Positions 52,123 to 61,140 of a DNA stretch of 64,000 nucleotides are shown here, piece by piece (position 1 is the first letter of the stretch; each line of letters starts with the position of its first letter). The DNA comes from Gp6-AA40 sp035764385 (GTDB lineage Bacteria > Acidobacteriota > Vicinamibacteria > Vicinamibacterales > UBA2999). The DNA lies in the NCBI GenBank assembly GCA_035764385.1, contig DASTZI010000221.1:1-64000 (forward strand), written 5' to 3'. The notes below the pieces were generated by a model, which had not been told where the DNA came from, did no database searches, and worked only from the letters and a program-made list of their open reading frames with translations. A program made the position numbers and the translations under genes.

Positions 52123-53160
52123 CTAGGCGAGTCCTTCGATGTCTTCAGCGGTCAGAACCTGATCTGCGGTGACCCGCCGCGCTAGGCGTCGGCCAATCAC
52201 GTCCTCGAGTCGATCGGGCGGCAGACCGGTTCCAGGTTTCTTGATGACCACATGTTCACGTTCGATGACCGTGCCGGCTGGCAGGCTGGCGCACGCCACA
52301 AGACTTCGCGTGAACAGCTTGCGCAGCGGAGCCGTCTCCTGCGCCGATTCGTCCTTGTCGAGCGGGTGCGCGCGCATCCGTTCGATGAACCGGATCCCGT
52401 CCACAAGCTGCCGTAGTTCCTGCGTGGTAATCGAGGCGATGACATCGGGACCGAACATCTCGCGAGAAAGCGCCACGTGCACTTCGAGCATGTCCATTCC
52501 CATCGCAGCCCCCGCGAGGCCCGGAAAGATCGTCGCCGAATGATCCGACAACCCCACCCAACAGCCATAGCGCCCGCGATAGAACGGAATCAGATTGAGC
52601 CCGATCTTCTCTGGTGGACATGGGTAGGCGGTCGTGCACTGGAAGACACCGAGATCGGCGTGGCGCGCGCGAACCCGTGCGACGGCGCGGTCGATTTCCT
52701 CGAGCGGACTCATCCCGGTCGACAGCAACACCGGCTTCCGCGTATCGAGGATGCGATCGAGCAGTGTTGTGTTCGAGGTCTCGCCTGATGCGATTTTCCA
52801 GAGCGGGACGCCGATGCGCTCGAGCAGGTCGACGGCCTGGATTGAAAAGGGCGACGAGAGGAACAGAATGCCGCGCTCGCGCGCGTGCTCGGCCAGCCCG
52901 CGCCAGCCCTCTTCGGTGAACTCCATCCGTTTCCAGTAGTCGTATCGCGTCTTGTCCTGACGGCTGAATTTCACGCGAAACGGTTCGGACGGCGTGCTCT
53001 CGGCCGCGGCGATGTGGGTCTGGAATTTCACGGCATCAGCGCCCGCATCGGCAATCGCATCCACAAATGCGTGTGCGAGCCCGAGACTGCCGTCGTGTGT
53101 CAGCGCGACTTCGCCGATGACGAGACTGCGGCCGGCAACAAGAAATCGCTCGGAAATCAA
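52123..53160 (-). CDS. NeuB-like nonulosonic acid synthase, copy 2
   Basis: 345 residues from TTG 53160, overlapping the family A paralog 4 stop (TTGA). LVIGEVALTHDGSLGLAHAFVDAIADAGADAVKFQTHI, FLSSPFSIQAVDLLERIGVPLWKIASGETSNTTLLDRIL, VLLSTGMSPLEEIDRAV, VFQCTTAYPCPPEKIGLNLI and VGLSDHSATI fit the family; C-terminal SAF domain LPAGTVIEREHVVIKKPGTGLPPDRL. It differs from copy 1 in the N-terminal HDG rather than NHQG and in substrate-facing segments. Directly followed by NeuC-like copy 1. Confidence 0.92.
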   Translation of the reverse strand: MISERFLVAGRSLVIGEVALTHDGSLGLAHAFVDAIADAGADAVKFQTHIAAAESTPSEPFRVKFSRQDKTRYDYWKRMEFTEEGWRGLAEHARERGILFLSSPFSIQAVDLLERIGVPLWKIASGETSNTTLLDRILDTRKPVLLSTGMSPLEEIDRAVARVRARHADLGVFQCTTAYPCPPEKIGLNLIPFYRGRYGCWVGLSDHSATIFPGLAGAAMGMDMLEVHVALSREMFGPDVIASITTQELRQLVDGIRFIERMRAHPLDKDESAQETAPLRKLFTRSLVACASLPAGTVIEREHVVIKKPGTGLPPDRLEDVIGRRLARRVTADQVLTAEDIEGLA

Positions 53161-54215
53161 GGATTCGCCTCTTGAGCCATGAGTCTCGAGCCTTGAGCCG
53201 AACCCATTGGATCGAGCGCCCGGAGATCAAGGGCAGCGAAATGACCCGCCCCGGTCCGGTGGCATGCGCGCAGCATGACGCCGAGATGGGCATGCAGCCA
53301 CTTCGGATCCATGTAGACGGCAGATGTGTTCACGCCGAGCATTGGCGCGAGCCACGCCACGCTGCCGCACGTCCCGACAAATGCCTGCGCGCTGGCGATG
53401 ATCTGAGTCTGGACGGCGAGATTGTTGTTCGGAGCCATCCATGATCGGGCGCTGATGACGCGCCCGGTCGGTCCAAACGCATAGTCGGCGTGCTCATCAA
53501 GCGCCAGCCCAGTGTCGAGCAGGACGACGTGGGTGCGCTCGGCGAGGGTGTCGACGAACCACGCGAGCGTGCGACGCACGTCTGGTGTGTCCGGCAACGA
53601 TCGCGCCGCATAGAGCTTCACCGCGACGTACTCGCGGGGAAGAGCCGCGGCATCCAGAACCTGCGGTGGCGGAATCGCCTCGAAGCGCATATGGGCATCG
53701 AGGAAGCTCTGCGCGCGCTGACCGGACCAGAAGAGCGAGAACAGGCGATACATCAACGAAGGGTGCAGTACGGCGACGCGGGTTCCCGCAACTCGCTCGA
53801 CGACGTGCACCACCTCACGATCGAACGCCGAGACCTCCAACTGTTTCGTCGCGCCGCGCTCTCCGGTCCGCCGAGCGAAGTCGGCAGGGTCGATGTGATC
53901 CCAGATCTCCACGTACCGATCGGAGATGCCGCGGTACCACGACGCAACGCCCCCGCGCGAGACGGCGATCACACGCGACGGCTCGACACGAAAGGCCGCC
54001 TTGACCCATCGCAGGAACGGCACCCAGTAGAGCGCCTCGAAGCCGACTTCCGAGAGCCACGGTCCCGCAACAATCGTCTCCGCGCCGTTGACGACCGCCT
54101 CGATCTCCCGCTCGACGGCCCAGCCGGCGCGAGACCATTCGAGCTGCTCGCGTATCTCCGCGCGGTGGCGGAGTGCATCGCGCAACGGCCGCTTAGCTCT
54201 TCGCAACAAACTCAT
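53157..54215 (-). CDS. Family A protein, paralog 4; putative glycosyltransferase
   Basis: 352 residues from ATG 54215, overlapping the B-A fusion stop by 23 bases. IVAGPWLSEVGFEALYW near 50, VIAVSRGGVASWYRGI, LHPSLMYRLFSLFW, YVAVKLYAARSLPDTP, LLDTGLALDEHADYAF, NNLAVQTQIIASAQAFVGTCG and VAWLAPMLG near 280. The last ~15 residues (GSAQGSRLMAQEANP) are coded by a heptamer tract. Sits upstream of the NeuB/NeuC pair and could use their CMP-sugar. Confidence 0.7.
   Translation of the reverse strand: MSLLRRAKRPLRDALRHRAEIREQLEWSRAGWAVEREIEAVVNGAETIVAGPWLSEVGFEALYWVPFLRWVKAAFRVEPSRVIAVSRGGVASWYRGISDRYVEIWDHIDPADFARRTGERGATKQLEVSAFDREVVHVVERVAGTRVAVLHPSLMYRLFSLFWSGQRAQSFLDAHMRFEAIPPPQVLDAAALPREYVAVKLYAARSLPDTPDVRRTLAWFVDTLAERTHVVLLDTGLALDEHADYAFGPTGRVISARSWMAPNNNLAVQTQIIASAQAFVGTCGSVAWLAPMLGVNTSAVYMDPKWLHAHLGVMLRACHRTGAGHFAALDLRALDPMGSAQGSRLMAQEANP
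53171..53200 (-). repeat. Heptanucleotide tract 9, translated as C-terminal tail of family A paralog 4
   Basis: Units CTTGAGC, CATGAGT, CTCGAGC, CTTGAGC plus partial CG. Read on the minus strand it codes GSRLMAQE before the stop codon at 53157. The tract lies just before the overlap with the NeuB-like start. Confidence 0.75.
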
Positions 54216-56850
54216 GATGCGCGACGCCGAAACCGAGTCGAAGCATGTCCACCGAACGCAGATCGAGCTCGACGAAGCTTCCCTTCCGAAGCCCTGAAAA
54301 CACACGCTTGGCGACTTCGAGATGGTCGAACCGGAAACCCGTGATGTGCGAGTAAAACGTCAGCGCGTGCGTTCCCGACAGCGGCGCGACGTACGAGAAC
54401 CCGCCATACGTCCCAACGTAGGCCTCGGCGCCGGCAATGACACGTGTCTGCACGTCGAGATTGGTGGCCGGCGTCATCAAATGATCGATCGTGTGAATCC
54501 GGCTGCGATTTCCTCTGGCGATGTCGGAGTGATCGTCGAAGCGATGCGGCGTGTTCAGCAGGACCACGTCCGTGTGACGCGTCAGCTCGTCGAGATACGA
54601 CGCGACGAACGCGTGGTTTTCGGGCGTGTCGGGCAAGGCCGTATTGCTGTAGAACTTCGCTGCCACGTATCGCTGCGGCAGGTGATTGCGCAATTCGCCG
54701 GGGTCGACCGGCGGCAGGGCTCCAAACGACGTGAATGCCTCGATGAGCGTCACCGGCACGCGCTGGAACCAGAAATGATCGAACAGACGATACATGCTCG
54801 ACGGGTGCAGTAGACGCACTCCGCTCAGACCGCGCTTCTCGGTGACCTTCGCAATGATCTCGCGGTCGAAGCTTGACACCTCAACATGCTTGAGGCGACC
54901 ACGCTGTTCGACGATGCGTGCCTCGTTGCGCACGCGGAACTGTTCGGGCGAATAGAACGAGAGCACGTCCTCGTAGTTCGTCGTGATGTCGCGATACCAG
55001 GAGGCCGCGCCGCCACGTGAAATGACGACGAGTTGCGATGGGTCGAGGTTGCCGTAGGTCTTTGCCCACGTCAGAAATGGAATCCAGTAGAGCAGCTCGA
55101 ACCCTGCCTCCGAGAGCCACGGACCGATCAGAATCGGTCGGCCACTTCGTCCCAGGCCGGTAATCAACTCGCGGGTTTCCTCCGCCTCCGGAAGGTTCCA
55201 TCCAGCGAGTTTTTTTGCGGGATCGCGCTGGCGCCCAGGCTTTGGTGTCAGCGCGGATGGCGGCCCCACCGGCGGCGCGGTCAGCTCTTTCTCGCCGAGC
55301 TGTTTTTGCGCGAACTGCTTGACCCAGACGAATACGCGGCGGCGGCCATCCTGGAACAGCTTCTTGATCTCCAGGCGCACGCGCTTGCGATGTGGCTGCG
55401 TGATTAGAAGGAGCTGAAGTGCTCCGACGGCGGGATACATCACCAAACGCAGCACGCGTTCCGTCACACCGACGCCGGAAGGCCGGGGAGCCGGCAACGC
55501 CACGAGCTGTTCGATCGCGTCCGCAAATCGCGGCGTCGCGGCCTGCGCCAGACCAAAGGGACGAATAAAGCCTTCGACGAAGCAGCGCGCCTTCGGGTCG
55601 CCTCCCCCTTCAGGCGCGAGCGAGTCGGCGAGCACCTGCACGTGTTCGTCGAGCGTTCGCGCGACGCGAAGCAGCCCGCCGTTCACATCCAGCAGATAGT
55701 GAAAGTGAATCGTGCCTTCCTGGTTATGCCTCGAGATGTGTTCATCGAGAACGGTGTGCACCGGCTTGCCGACGACCGCGGCTTCGAGAAACGCGCTCGT
55801 ATTGAGGCCGACCACCGCCGCGCTGTAGTACATCGAGTCGAAGTAGTCGTTCTTCGCGTCATCGTCAACCGGATGGTCACCCCAGAATGCGAGGTTCCTG
55901 AAACCGGACAGATCGATCTGCTTCCACTCGTCCGGCCGTGCCGGGTGCGGCCTGATCAGGATGCCGATGTCGTGCAGGCGAGGATCGCTGCTCGTGCGAA
56001 TCGCTTCAACCCAGCGCTCGACAAAGGCAGCTTCGCTTGCGGTGCCGCGGAAGAGCGACGAACACAGGTACACCACGAACGGGCGATCCGCACGAAGGCC
56101 GACGCGCGAGCAGAAGCTGTCGCGACTGCGCGACGGCGCCCGGCCAAACCACTGATCATAGGGATGTGCGCCGGTGACAACTACCCGGTCCGCCGCGACG
56201 CCGTGCATCTCGATCGCTTCCTGCTTCTGAATCTCGTTCCACACCAGCAGGAGATCCGGCACGTTGCGAATGAGCGCTTTGCTCGACAGGTGATCCCAGC
56301 TGGCAACGGGAAGCGCCGTTCGAATCCCAAGCGCCTTGGCGGCGGCAAGGTGATCCATCTGCGGCGATCCGAGCTCGATGAGCGGAGTCACGAGCACGGC
56401 ATCTGGGTGATGGCTTGCGATGTAGTGCTCGAGGTCGGTTCTCGCGGGGATGCCACGCTCGAGCGTGCGCAACAGGTGTGCGAACGTCTCTCGTGCGCCT
56501 GCGCCAAAGCGATCCGCGATGGCCACGACGCTGCGTGGCGCGCGCTCACGTGCCCGCGCGCGAATATGCGGTGTCGCCGCGTAACGCGGATCGAGGTAAC
56601 GCAGATAGTCGATGCCGAGCCGCAGCCGCCGCGCGAATTCACTCCACGCACCGGGTGCGCGCCCTGGAGTCGTCGCGAGCGTGATGTTGGGAAATCGCTC
56701 CGCCAGCCGCTCAACCATCCGCCGGCCCCCCATCGCCTCCTCGCGATCGGCCGACAACGTCAGCTGGTGGCCGCGACGCGCGAGCTCTTCGATGGACGAC
56801 TCGAACAGTCGGAGGTACGCATAGTGGCGAGCGAAAAACAGGATCTTCAC
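54193..56850 (-). CDS. Family B - family A fusion, putative bifunctional glycosyltransferase
   Basis: 885 residues from GTG 56850. Residues 1-~490 are family B: KILFFARHYAYLRLFESSIEELARRGHQ, VASWDHLSSKALIRN, VVVTGAHPYDQWFG, LIRPHPARPDEW near 298 and YFDSMYYSAAVVGLNTSAFLEA near 334. After a basic linker (~490-570) comes family A: ILIGPWLSEAGFELLYW near 573, VVISRGGAASWYRDI, LHPSSMYRLFDHFW, YVAAKFYSNTALPDTP and AEAYVGTYGGFSYVAP near 807. Both parts keep all their family blocks, so two active sites acting in series are likely. Coupled to its neighbours by overlaps on both sides. Confidence 0.72.
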   Translation of the reverse strand: MKILFFARHYAYLRLFESSIEELARRGHQLTLSADREEAMGGRRMVERLAERFPNITLATTPGRAPGAWSEFARRLRLGIDYLRYLDPRYAATPHIRARARERAPRSVVAIADRFGAGARETFAHLLRTLERGIPARTDLEHYIASHHPDAVLVTPLIELGSPQMDHLAAAKALGIRTALPVASWDHLSSKALIRNVPDLLLVWNEIQKQEAIEMHGVAADRVVVTGAHPYDQWFGRAPSRSRDSFCSRVGLRADRPFVVYLCSSLFRGTASEAAFVERWVEAIRTSSDPRLHDIGILIRPHPARPDEWKQIDLSGFRNLAFWGDHPVDDDAKNDYFDSMYYSAAVVGLNTSAFLEAAVVGKPVHTVLDEHISRHNQEGTIHFHYLLDVNGGLLRVARTLDEHVQVLADSLAPEGGGDPKARCFVEGFIRPFGLAQAATPRFADAIEQLVALPAPRPSGVGVTERVLRLVMYPAVGALQLLLITQPHRKRVRLEIKKLFQDGRRRVFVWVKQFAQKQLGEKELTAPPVGPPSALTPKPGRQRDPAKKLAGWNLPEAEETRELITGLGRSGRPILIGPWLSEAGFELLYWIPFLTWAKTYGNLDPSQLVVISRGGAASWYRDITTNYEDVLSFYSPEQFRVRNEARIVEQRGRLKHVEVSSFDREIIAKVTEKRGLSGVRLLHPSSMYRLFDHFWFQRVPVTLIEAFTSFGALPPVDPGELRNHLPQRYVAAKFYSNTALPDTPENHAFVASYLDELTRHTDVVLLNTPHRFDDHSDIARGNRSRIHTIDHLMTPATNLDVQTRVIAGAEAYVGTYGGFSYVAPLSGTHALTFYSHITGFRFDHLEVAKRVFSGLRKGSFVELDLRSVDMLRLGFGVAHHEFVAKS

Positions 56851-58379
56851 AGCCAGCTGACTTCGCGTCCCTCGCTATCGGCGCGCCGGAGCTTTCCTTC
56901 GATCTCGCGCTTGTTGAGCAGCAGCTTGCGACCGCGCGGGATTCGCGCCAACGCTCGTAATGTGATGAACCCGAATCGTGCGACGGTGGCCGGCGCGCTC
57001 ACGGCATGCTGCGGCCGCACCGTGCCGAGTGCTTCGACCGCATCTGCGATCGCGCACGTGGCGGACATGTCGAGACCAAGCGGTCTCACGAATGTATGGA
57101 CGAACTCGCGCTGTCGTCGAAGAATCTCTTGCGTGTTCCCACCCAGAATGGAGGCCAACTGCCCACAGTGTTCGGCAAGAGAGCGCGAAATGGTCAGTAA
57201 GCCTCCCTCCACGAGATATCGAAAGTGCAGCGTCCCTTCCTGATTCGGTCGAAACTCTTCGGGCAAAATGGCCAATACGGGAGGACCGACGATGCCTGCC
57301 TCGATGAACGCACTGGTGTTCAGGCCGACAACGGCAGCGCTGTAATGGAGTGAGTCGAAGTAATCGGCGCGCGACTCCGTGTCGATCGGATTGTCGCCCC
57401 ATAAGGCGAGGTCGGGTACGCTTCGCCCGTCGACCTCATCCCACTCACGCTTCCTGGATGGGTGCGGGCGCACCAGGATCGCCGCGTCGCGCAGGGACGG
57501 ATCCGAAGAATTTCGCAGCGCGGCAGCCCACCTGAGCACGAACTGCGCCTCCGACGGACTTCCTGGAAACAGGGCCGAACATACCCACAGGACGACTGGC
57601 CGGCCATCGGGCAACCCGACGCGGTGCACGAAATCCGCACGGCTGCGAGAGGGGCGCTGGTCGAACCAGCGGTCGAACGATTGTGCACCCGTCACGACCA
57701 CGCGCTCCGCAGGCACGCCATGCATCTCGGTCGCTTCGCGCCGCTGCACGTCGTTCCATACGAACAAGCGATCGGGCATGTCGCGGATGATGGCCTTGCT
57801 GGACAGATGGTCCCAGCTCCAGACGCACACTGCGGTCGGGATACCGCGCGCTCGCGCGCTGCGCAACAGGTCCAGCTGCGATGAAGGGACAAGCCCAATC
57901 AGCGGTGTGATCACCACCGCGTCAGGCGCCTGCACGTCGAGAAAACGTTCAATGTCCGGACTTGCGGGAACCGAACGATCGATCGCGTGCAGCGCGCTCG
58001 CAAGCAGGCGGCGCGCCCGCGGCGAGCGCAGCAAGCCATGCTCGGCGAGCGTAATGAAGCCGCTCGGCGTCCGCACTTCCGCCCGTTGCCGCAGCGCGGG
58101 GGTGCCTTCGTACTGTGGCTCGAGGTAACGGAGGTAATCGAGCGTCAGCCTGACCTTAGTGGCGAGGAACCGGGTCTTCTGCTCGCGGGTGGGAACTCTC
58201 CCGTAACTGACGTTCGAATGAGCTGCCGCCAGGCGCTGGACGATCGACCCTCCACCCAGCGCGGATTCGTGGCGCTCCGCGCCGAGATGGAGCTGGTGCC
58301 CCCGTGCCGCCAGCTCGTCCACCATTGACTCGATGTTGCGGTAGTAGCCGTTGTGAAGAGCGGCGATGAGAATTTTCAC
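56847..58379 (-). CDS. Family B protein, paralog 2; putative glycosyltransferase
   Basis: 510 residues from GTG 58379, overlapping the GT2 stop as GTGA. KILIAALHNGYYRNIESMVDELAARGHQL, VWSWDHLSSKAIIRD, VVVTGAQSFDRWFDQ, LVRPHPSRKREW near 300 and YFDSLHYSAAVVGLNTSAFIEAGIVGPPV near 336, then GTLHFRYLVEGGLL. The RPHP plus late S/T-rich loop resembles CDP-glycerol glycerophosphotransferase and KpsC-type GT-B folds only in outline. No characterised homologue recognised. Confidence 0.7.
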   Translation of the reverse strand: MKILIAALHNGYYRNIESMVDELAARGHQLHLGAERHESALGGGSIVQRLAAAHSNVSYGRVPTREQKTRFLATKVRLTLDYLRYLEPQYEGTPALRQRAEVRTPSGFITLAEHGLLRSPRARRLLASALHAIDRSVPASPDIERFLDVQAPDAVVITPLIGLVPSSQLDLLRSARARGIPTAVCVWSWDHLSSKAIIRDMPDRLFVWNDVQRREATEMHGVPAERVVVTGAQSFDRWFDQRPSRSRADFVHRVGLPDGRPVVLWVCSALFPGSPSEAQFVLRWAAALRNSSDPSLRDAAILVRPHPSRKREWDEVDGRSVPDLALWGDNPIDTESRADYFDSLHYSAAVVGLNTSAFIEAGIVGPPVLAILPEEFRPNQEGTLHFRYLVEGGLLTISRSLAEHCGQLASILGGNTQEILRRQREFVHTFVRPLGLDMSATCAIADAVEALGTVRPQHAVSAPATVARFGFITLRALARIPRGRKLLLNKREIEGKLRRADSEGREVSWL

Positions 58380-59404
58380 CGGCTCTGTCTTCGCAGCCCC
58401 GTGCGATGCGTGAACATCAGGATTTCGTACACCACCTTGCGGGTCGCGCGGCGGCTCTTGCCGGCCAGCTTCCTGCCGCCAACAAGCGTGTAGTAGACAG
58501 CGTGATGAAAGGCCTTCTTCACCAGCTTCTTCGCAAAGTGCACTTGATCGAGACCACGACCAACGCGCTTCGACGTTTCGGTCTTTCGGGTCGCGCGCCA
58601 GGTTGATGCAATGACATAGGTCGCAATCATCGAGACGTCGTATCCTTCGCGCCGCAGGAGCACGGCGTGCTGGAGCGACGGCGGCCAGTTGAATCGCGAC
58701 GGCGGCGAACCGGCAAACAGCGAAACGCGCTGCCGGTCGACACTCGCGCCATCGGACTGCCGCCGGCTCCACAACGGCTCAGCGACCTGGCGGATCTCGC
58801 CTTGGTGCGACAGCTCCGCGACCAGGAGGCGGTCCGGATTGAGAACAGACCGGAAGATACCGGCCGCCTCGAGCGCGCGCACGCGCATGAGGCCGTAGAC
58901 CATGTCGCCGGATCCGAAGCCGCTCCAGCAGAAATGCCGCCACCGGTCGCGCGGATCGCCAATCCCTGATGTGTCGAACATCCGCGGCTCTTTGTCGACG
59001 AGCGCGCCGCCCTCGTCGACACGAAGCGTCTGTGGATATACGAGCACCGCCTCCGGATGCGCGTCGAGCTCCGCGACCATGCGCGCCAGCCATTGCGGAG
59101 CCCATCGATCGTGATCGCTGACCCACGCGAAGTACTCGGCAGATGGATGCTCGCGGCGCGCAATCTGGACGACTTCCCGCCACGTCGGCACCATCCCACG
59201 CCGTTCCGGATGACGCCAGTACCGAACTCGGCGATCTCGCGTTTCGAACTCGCGCGCGATGTGCTCGCTGTCCGTGTTCGTGCCATCGTCGAGCATGACG
59301 AGCGCGAAATCGCCATCGGTCTGGGCGAGAAGCGACTCGGTCGCTTCGCGGAGGTGCCCGGCGTTGTTGTACAAGGTCATGCCGAGCACAACGCGCGGCT
59401 TCAC
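58376..59404 (-). CDS. Glycosyltransferase family 2
   Basis: 342 residues from GTG 59404. GT-A domain: VVLGMTLYNNAGHLREATESLLAQ, LVMLDDGTNTDSEHIAREF, YFAWVSDHDRWAPQWLARMVAEL (DxD-like SDHD) and GSGDMVYGLMRVRALEAAG. The C-terminal ~90 residues are basic and helical (KRVGRGLDQVHFAKKLVKKAFHH). It lies between family B paralogs 2 and 3, one base after paralog 3, so it probably works in the same chain. Confidence 0.87.
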   Translation of the reverse strand: MKPRVVLGMTLYNNAGHLREATESLLAQTDGDFALVMLDDGTNTDSEHIAREFETRDRRVRYWRHPERRGMVPTWREVVQIARREHPSAEYFAWVSDHDRWAPQWLARMVAELDAHPEAVLVYPQTLRVDEGGALVDKEPRMFDTSGIGDPRDRWRHFCWSGFGSGDMVYGLMRVRALEAAGIFRSVLNPDRLLVAELSHQGEIRQVAEPLWSRRQSDGASVDRQRVSLFAGSPPSRFNWPPSLQHAVLLRREGYDVSMIATYVIASTWRATRKTETSKRVGRGLDQVHFAKKLVKKAFHHAVYYTLVGGRKLAGKSRRATRKVVYEILMFTHRTGLRRQSR

Positions 59405-59405
59405 G

Positions 59406-61115
59406 TCAGTGATGGCCCACCTCGATCAACCGTTTGACGCTCGCCTTCAGACGCGCGACCTGCTTGCGGGCGCTGAGACCTCGACGCCACTTGCGCCATT
59501 CCTTGGCGGCCCGTTCCTGGCGTGTTGCACGGATGATCGCTTCGCGTTCACGGTGCTCGCGCTCGCGGTAAGCGGCCCTCGCGCCGAGTATCTGTTCCTT
59601 CTGTGCACGATTGGCGCGCTCGCTGTCGTCGCGCGCGATGTCTATGGCATCCATCAGCAGCCATCTCCCGATCGCCGTGTTCGACGCAGCAATCGCGGCT
59701 CTCAACATGAGCGGCGGGTCATCGAACGTGGGCTCAGGCTGCGCATGTCCTGCGGAGCGTCCGAGCCCCTCGACCGTCTCAACAAACCTCGGCGTTGATG
59801 GCGACTCGAGACCGCCGGGCCTGACAAACGCGGTGAGAAAGCGTCGGTTGCGCGCCTCGCGCGATCCATCGCTCTTCATGACCCCGGCGAGGTGCGACAG
59901 ATGCGAGCCGACGTCGGGCGCGGTGTGCAGCAGCCCGCCTTCCACATTCAACAGATACCGGAAATGCACCATACCGTCCTGATGCATCCGATACGCCGGC
60001 AGCTGCATCGTCAGGACCGGCCGTCCGATGATGGCAGCCTCGAGGAACACGGTCGTGCAGAGACCCACAACGGCGCGGCTGTAGTAGATCGAATCGAAGT
60101 AGTCCGCCTTCGCGTCTGCGTCGATCGGGTTGCGTCCGCCTATCGCTACATTCTCCAAACCGTCGAGAGAAATGCCCGTCCATTCCTTGATCCGCTCGGG
60201 GTGCGGTCGTACGAGTACACCCGCAGTCCGAAGAACAGGATCGCTGCTGGATCGAAGCGCCTGGATCCATTCCTTGACGAACACGGGCTCCGCCGGGTCT
60301 GGAACAGGGCTCATCGCCGAGCAGACGTAGAGGACGAATGGGCGCTCTGGATCGAGGCCCACGGCGCGACAAAACTGCTGCCGCGACCGCTCCGGGTGTT
60401 TGTCGAACCATTGGTCGTAGCACTGCGCGCCTGTCACGATGATGCGGGATGCCGGAATGCCGTGCATCTCGATGGCCTCGCGCTTCTGCACGTCATTCCA
60501 GACAATCGTCACGTCCGGTTGGATGTGCACCAGCGCCTTGCTCGACAGGTGGTCCCAGCTCATGATGCAGGCGGCGGTTGGAACACCAAGCGACCGCGCG
60601 GCCTTCATCTGCTCCATCGCAAACGAGCGCGAGAAGGTCAGCGATGTCAGCAGCACAACGTCCGGCTGCTGAGCCTCGAGTAACCTGGTGATCGCACGGC
60701 TCGGCGGCAGTCTTCGCTCGATGGCCTTGAGCCACGCGGCCGTCCTGCGGTGGCCAACGACCGCCCCTCCAACACCCGATGTGATCCACTTGATGACGCG
60801 GGGTGTGCGTTCGATGTTGCGAAGGCGGAGCTTTTCAGCCGACGCATAGCGTGAATCGAGAAAGCGCACGTAGTCGAGCGCAAAACGCAGCTTCTGGGCG
60901 AGGTGGAACCATGGCTCGTCCACCGGCGACGGCGTCAGTCCGAAGCTGACGTTGGGATATTCGGCGGCAAGTCGCTCGACAAACGCCTGGCCGCCGAAGG
61001 TTTCCCGCTCGTCGGCGAGCAGGTGGACGTCATGCCCTCGCCCGGCGAGCGAACGGATGACAGACTCGAAGTTGCGATAGTTCGCAAAGTGCAGCGCCGT
61101 TAAGAGAACCTTCAT
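59406..61115 (-). CDS. Family B protein, paralog 3, with basic coiled C-terminus
   Basis: 569 residues from ATG 61115. KVLLTALHFANYRNFESVIRSLAGRGHDVHLLADE, IMSWDHLSSKALVHI, IIVTGAQCYDQWFDK, LVRPHPERIKEW near 298 and YFDSIYYSRAVVGLCTTVFLEAAIIGRPV near 336, followed by MVHFRYLLNVEGGLL. Motif spacing is collinear with the other two copies. The last ~60 residues (REREHREREAIIRATRQERAAKEWRKWRRG) are highly charged and likely coiled, absent from paralog 2. Function unknown; a GT-B transferase is the working idea. Confidence 0.7.
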   Translation of the reverse strand: MKVLLTALHFANYRNFESVIRSLAGRGHDVHLLADERETFGGQAFVERLAAEYPNVSFGLTPSPVDEPWFHLAQKLRFALDYVRFLDSRYASAEKLRLRNIERTPRVIKWITSGVGGAVVGHRRTAAWLKAIERRLPPSRAITRLLEAQQPDVVLLTSLTFSRSFAMEQMKAARSLGVPTAACIMSWDHLSSKALVHIQPDVTIVWNDVQKREAIEMHGIPASRIIVTGAQCYDQWFDKHPERSRQQFCRAVGLDPERPFVLYVCSAMSPVPDPAEPVFVKEWIQALRSSSDPVLRTAGVLVRPHPERIKEWTGISLDGLENVAIGGRNPIDADAKADYFDSIYYSRAVVGLCTTVFLEAAIIGRPVLTMQLPAYRMHQDGMVHFRYLLNVEGGLLHTAPDVGSHLSHLAGVMKSDGSREARNRRFLTAFVRPGGLESPSTPRFVETVEGLGRSAGHAQPEPTFDDPPLMLRAAIAASNTAIGRWLLMDAIDIARDDSERANRAQKEQILGARAAYREREHREREAIIRATRQERAAKEWRKWRRGLSARKQVARLKASVKRLIEVGHH

Positions 61116-61140
61116 CGATGACCCGCTCGGCGACGTTCCC

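Noticed and set aside
55642..57243. 533-codon plus-strand open frame
   Set aside because: Antisense to the well-supported family B genes; no motif or start signal, Arg/His/Val-rich composition.
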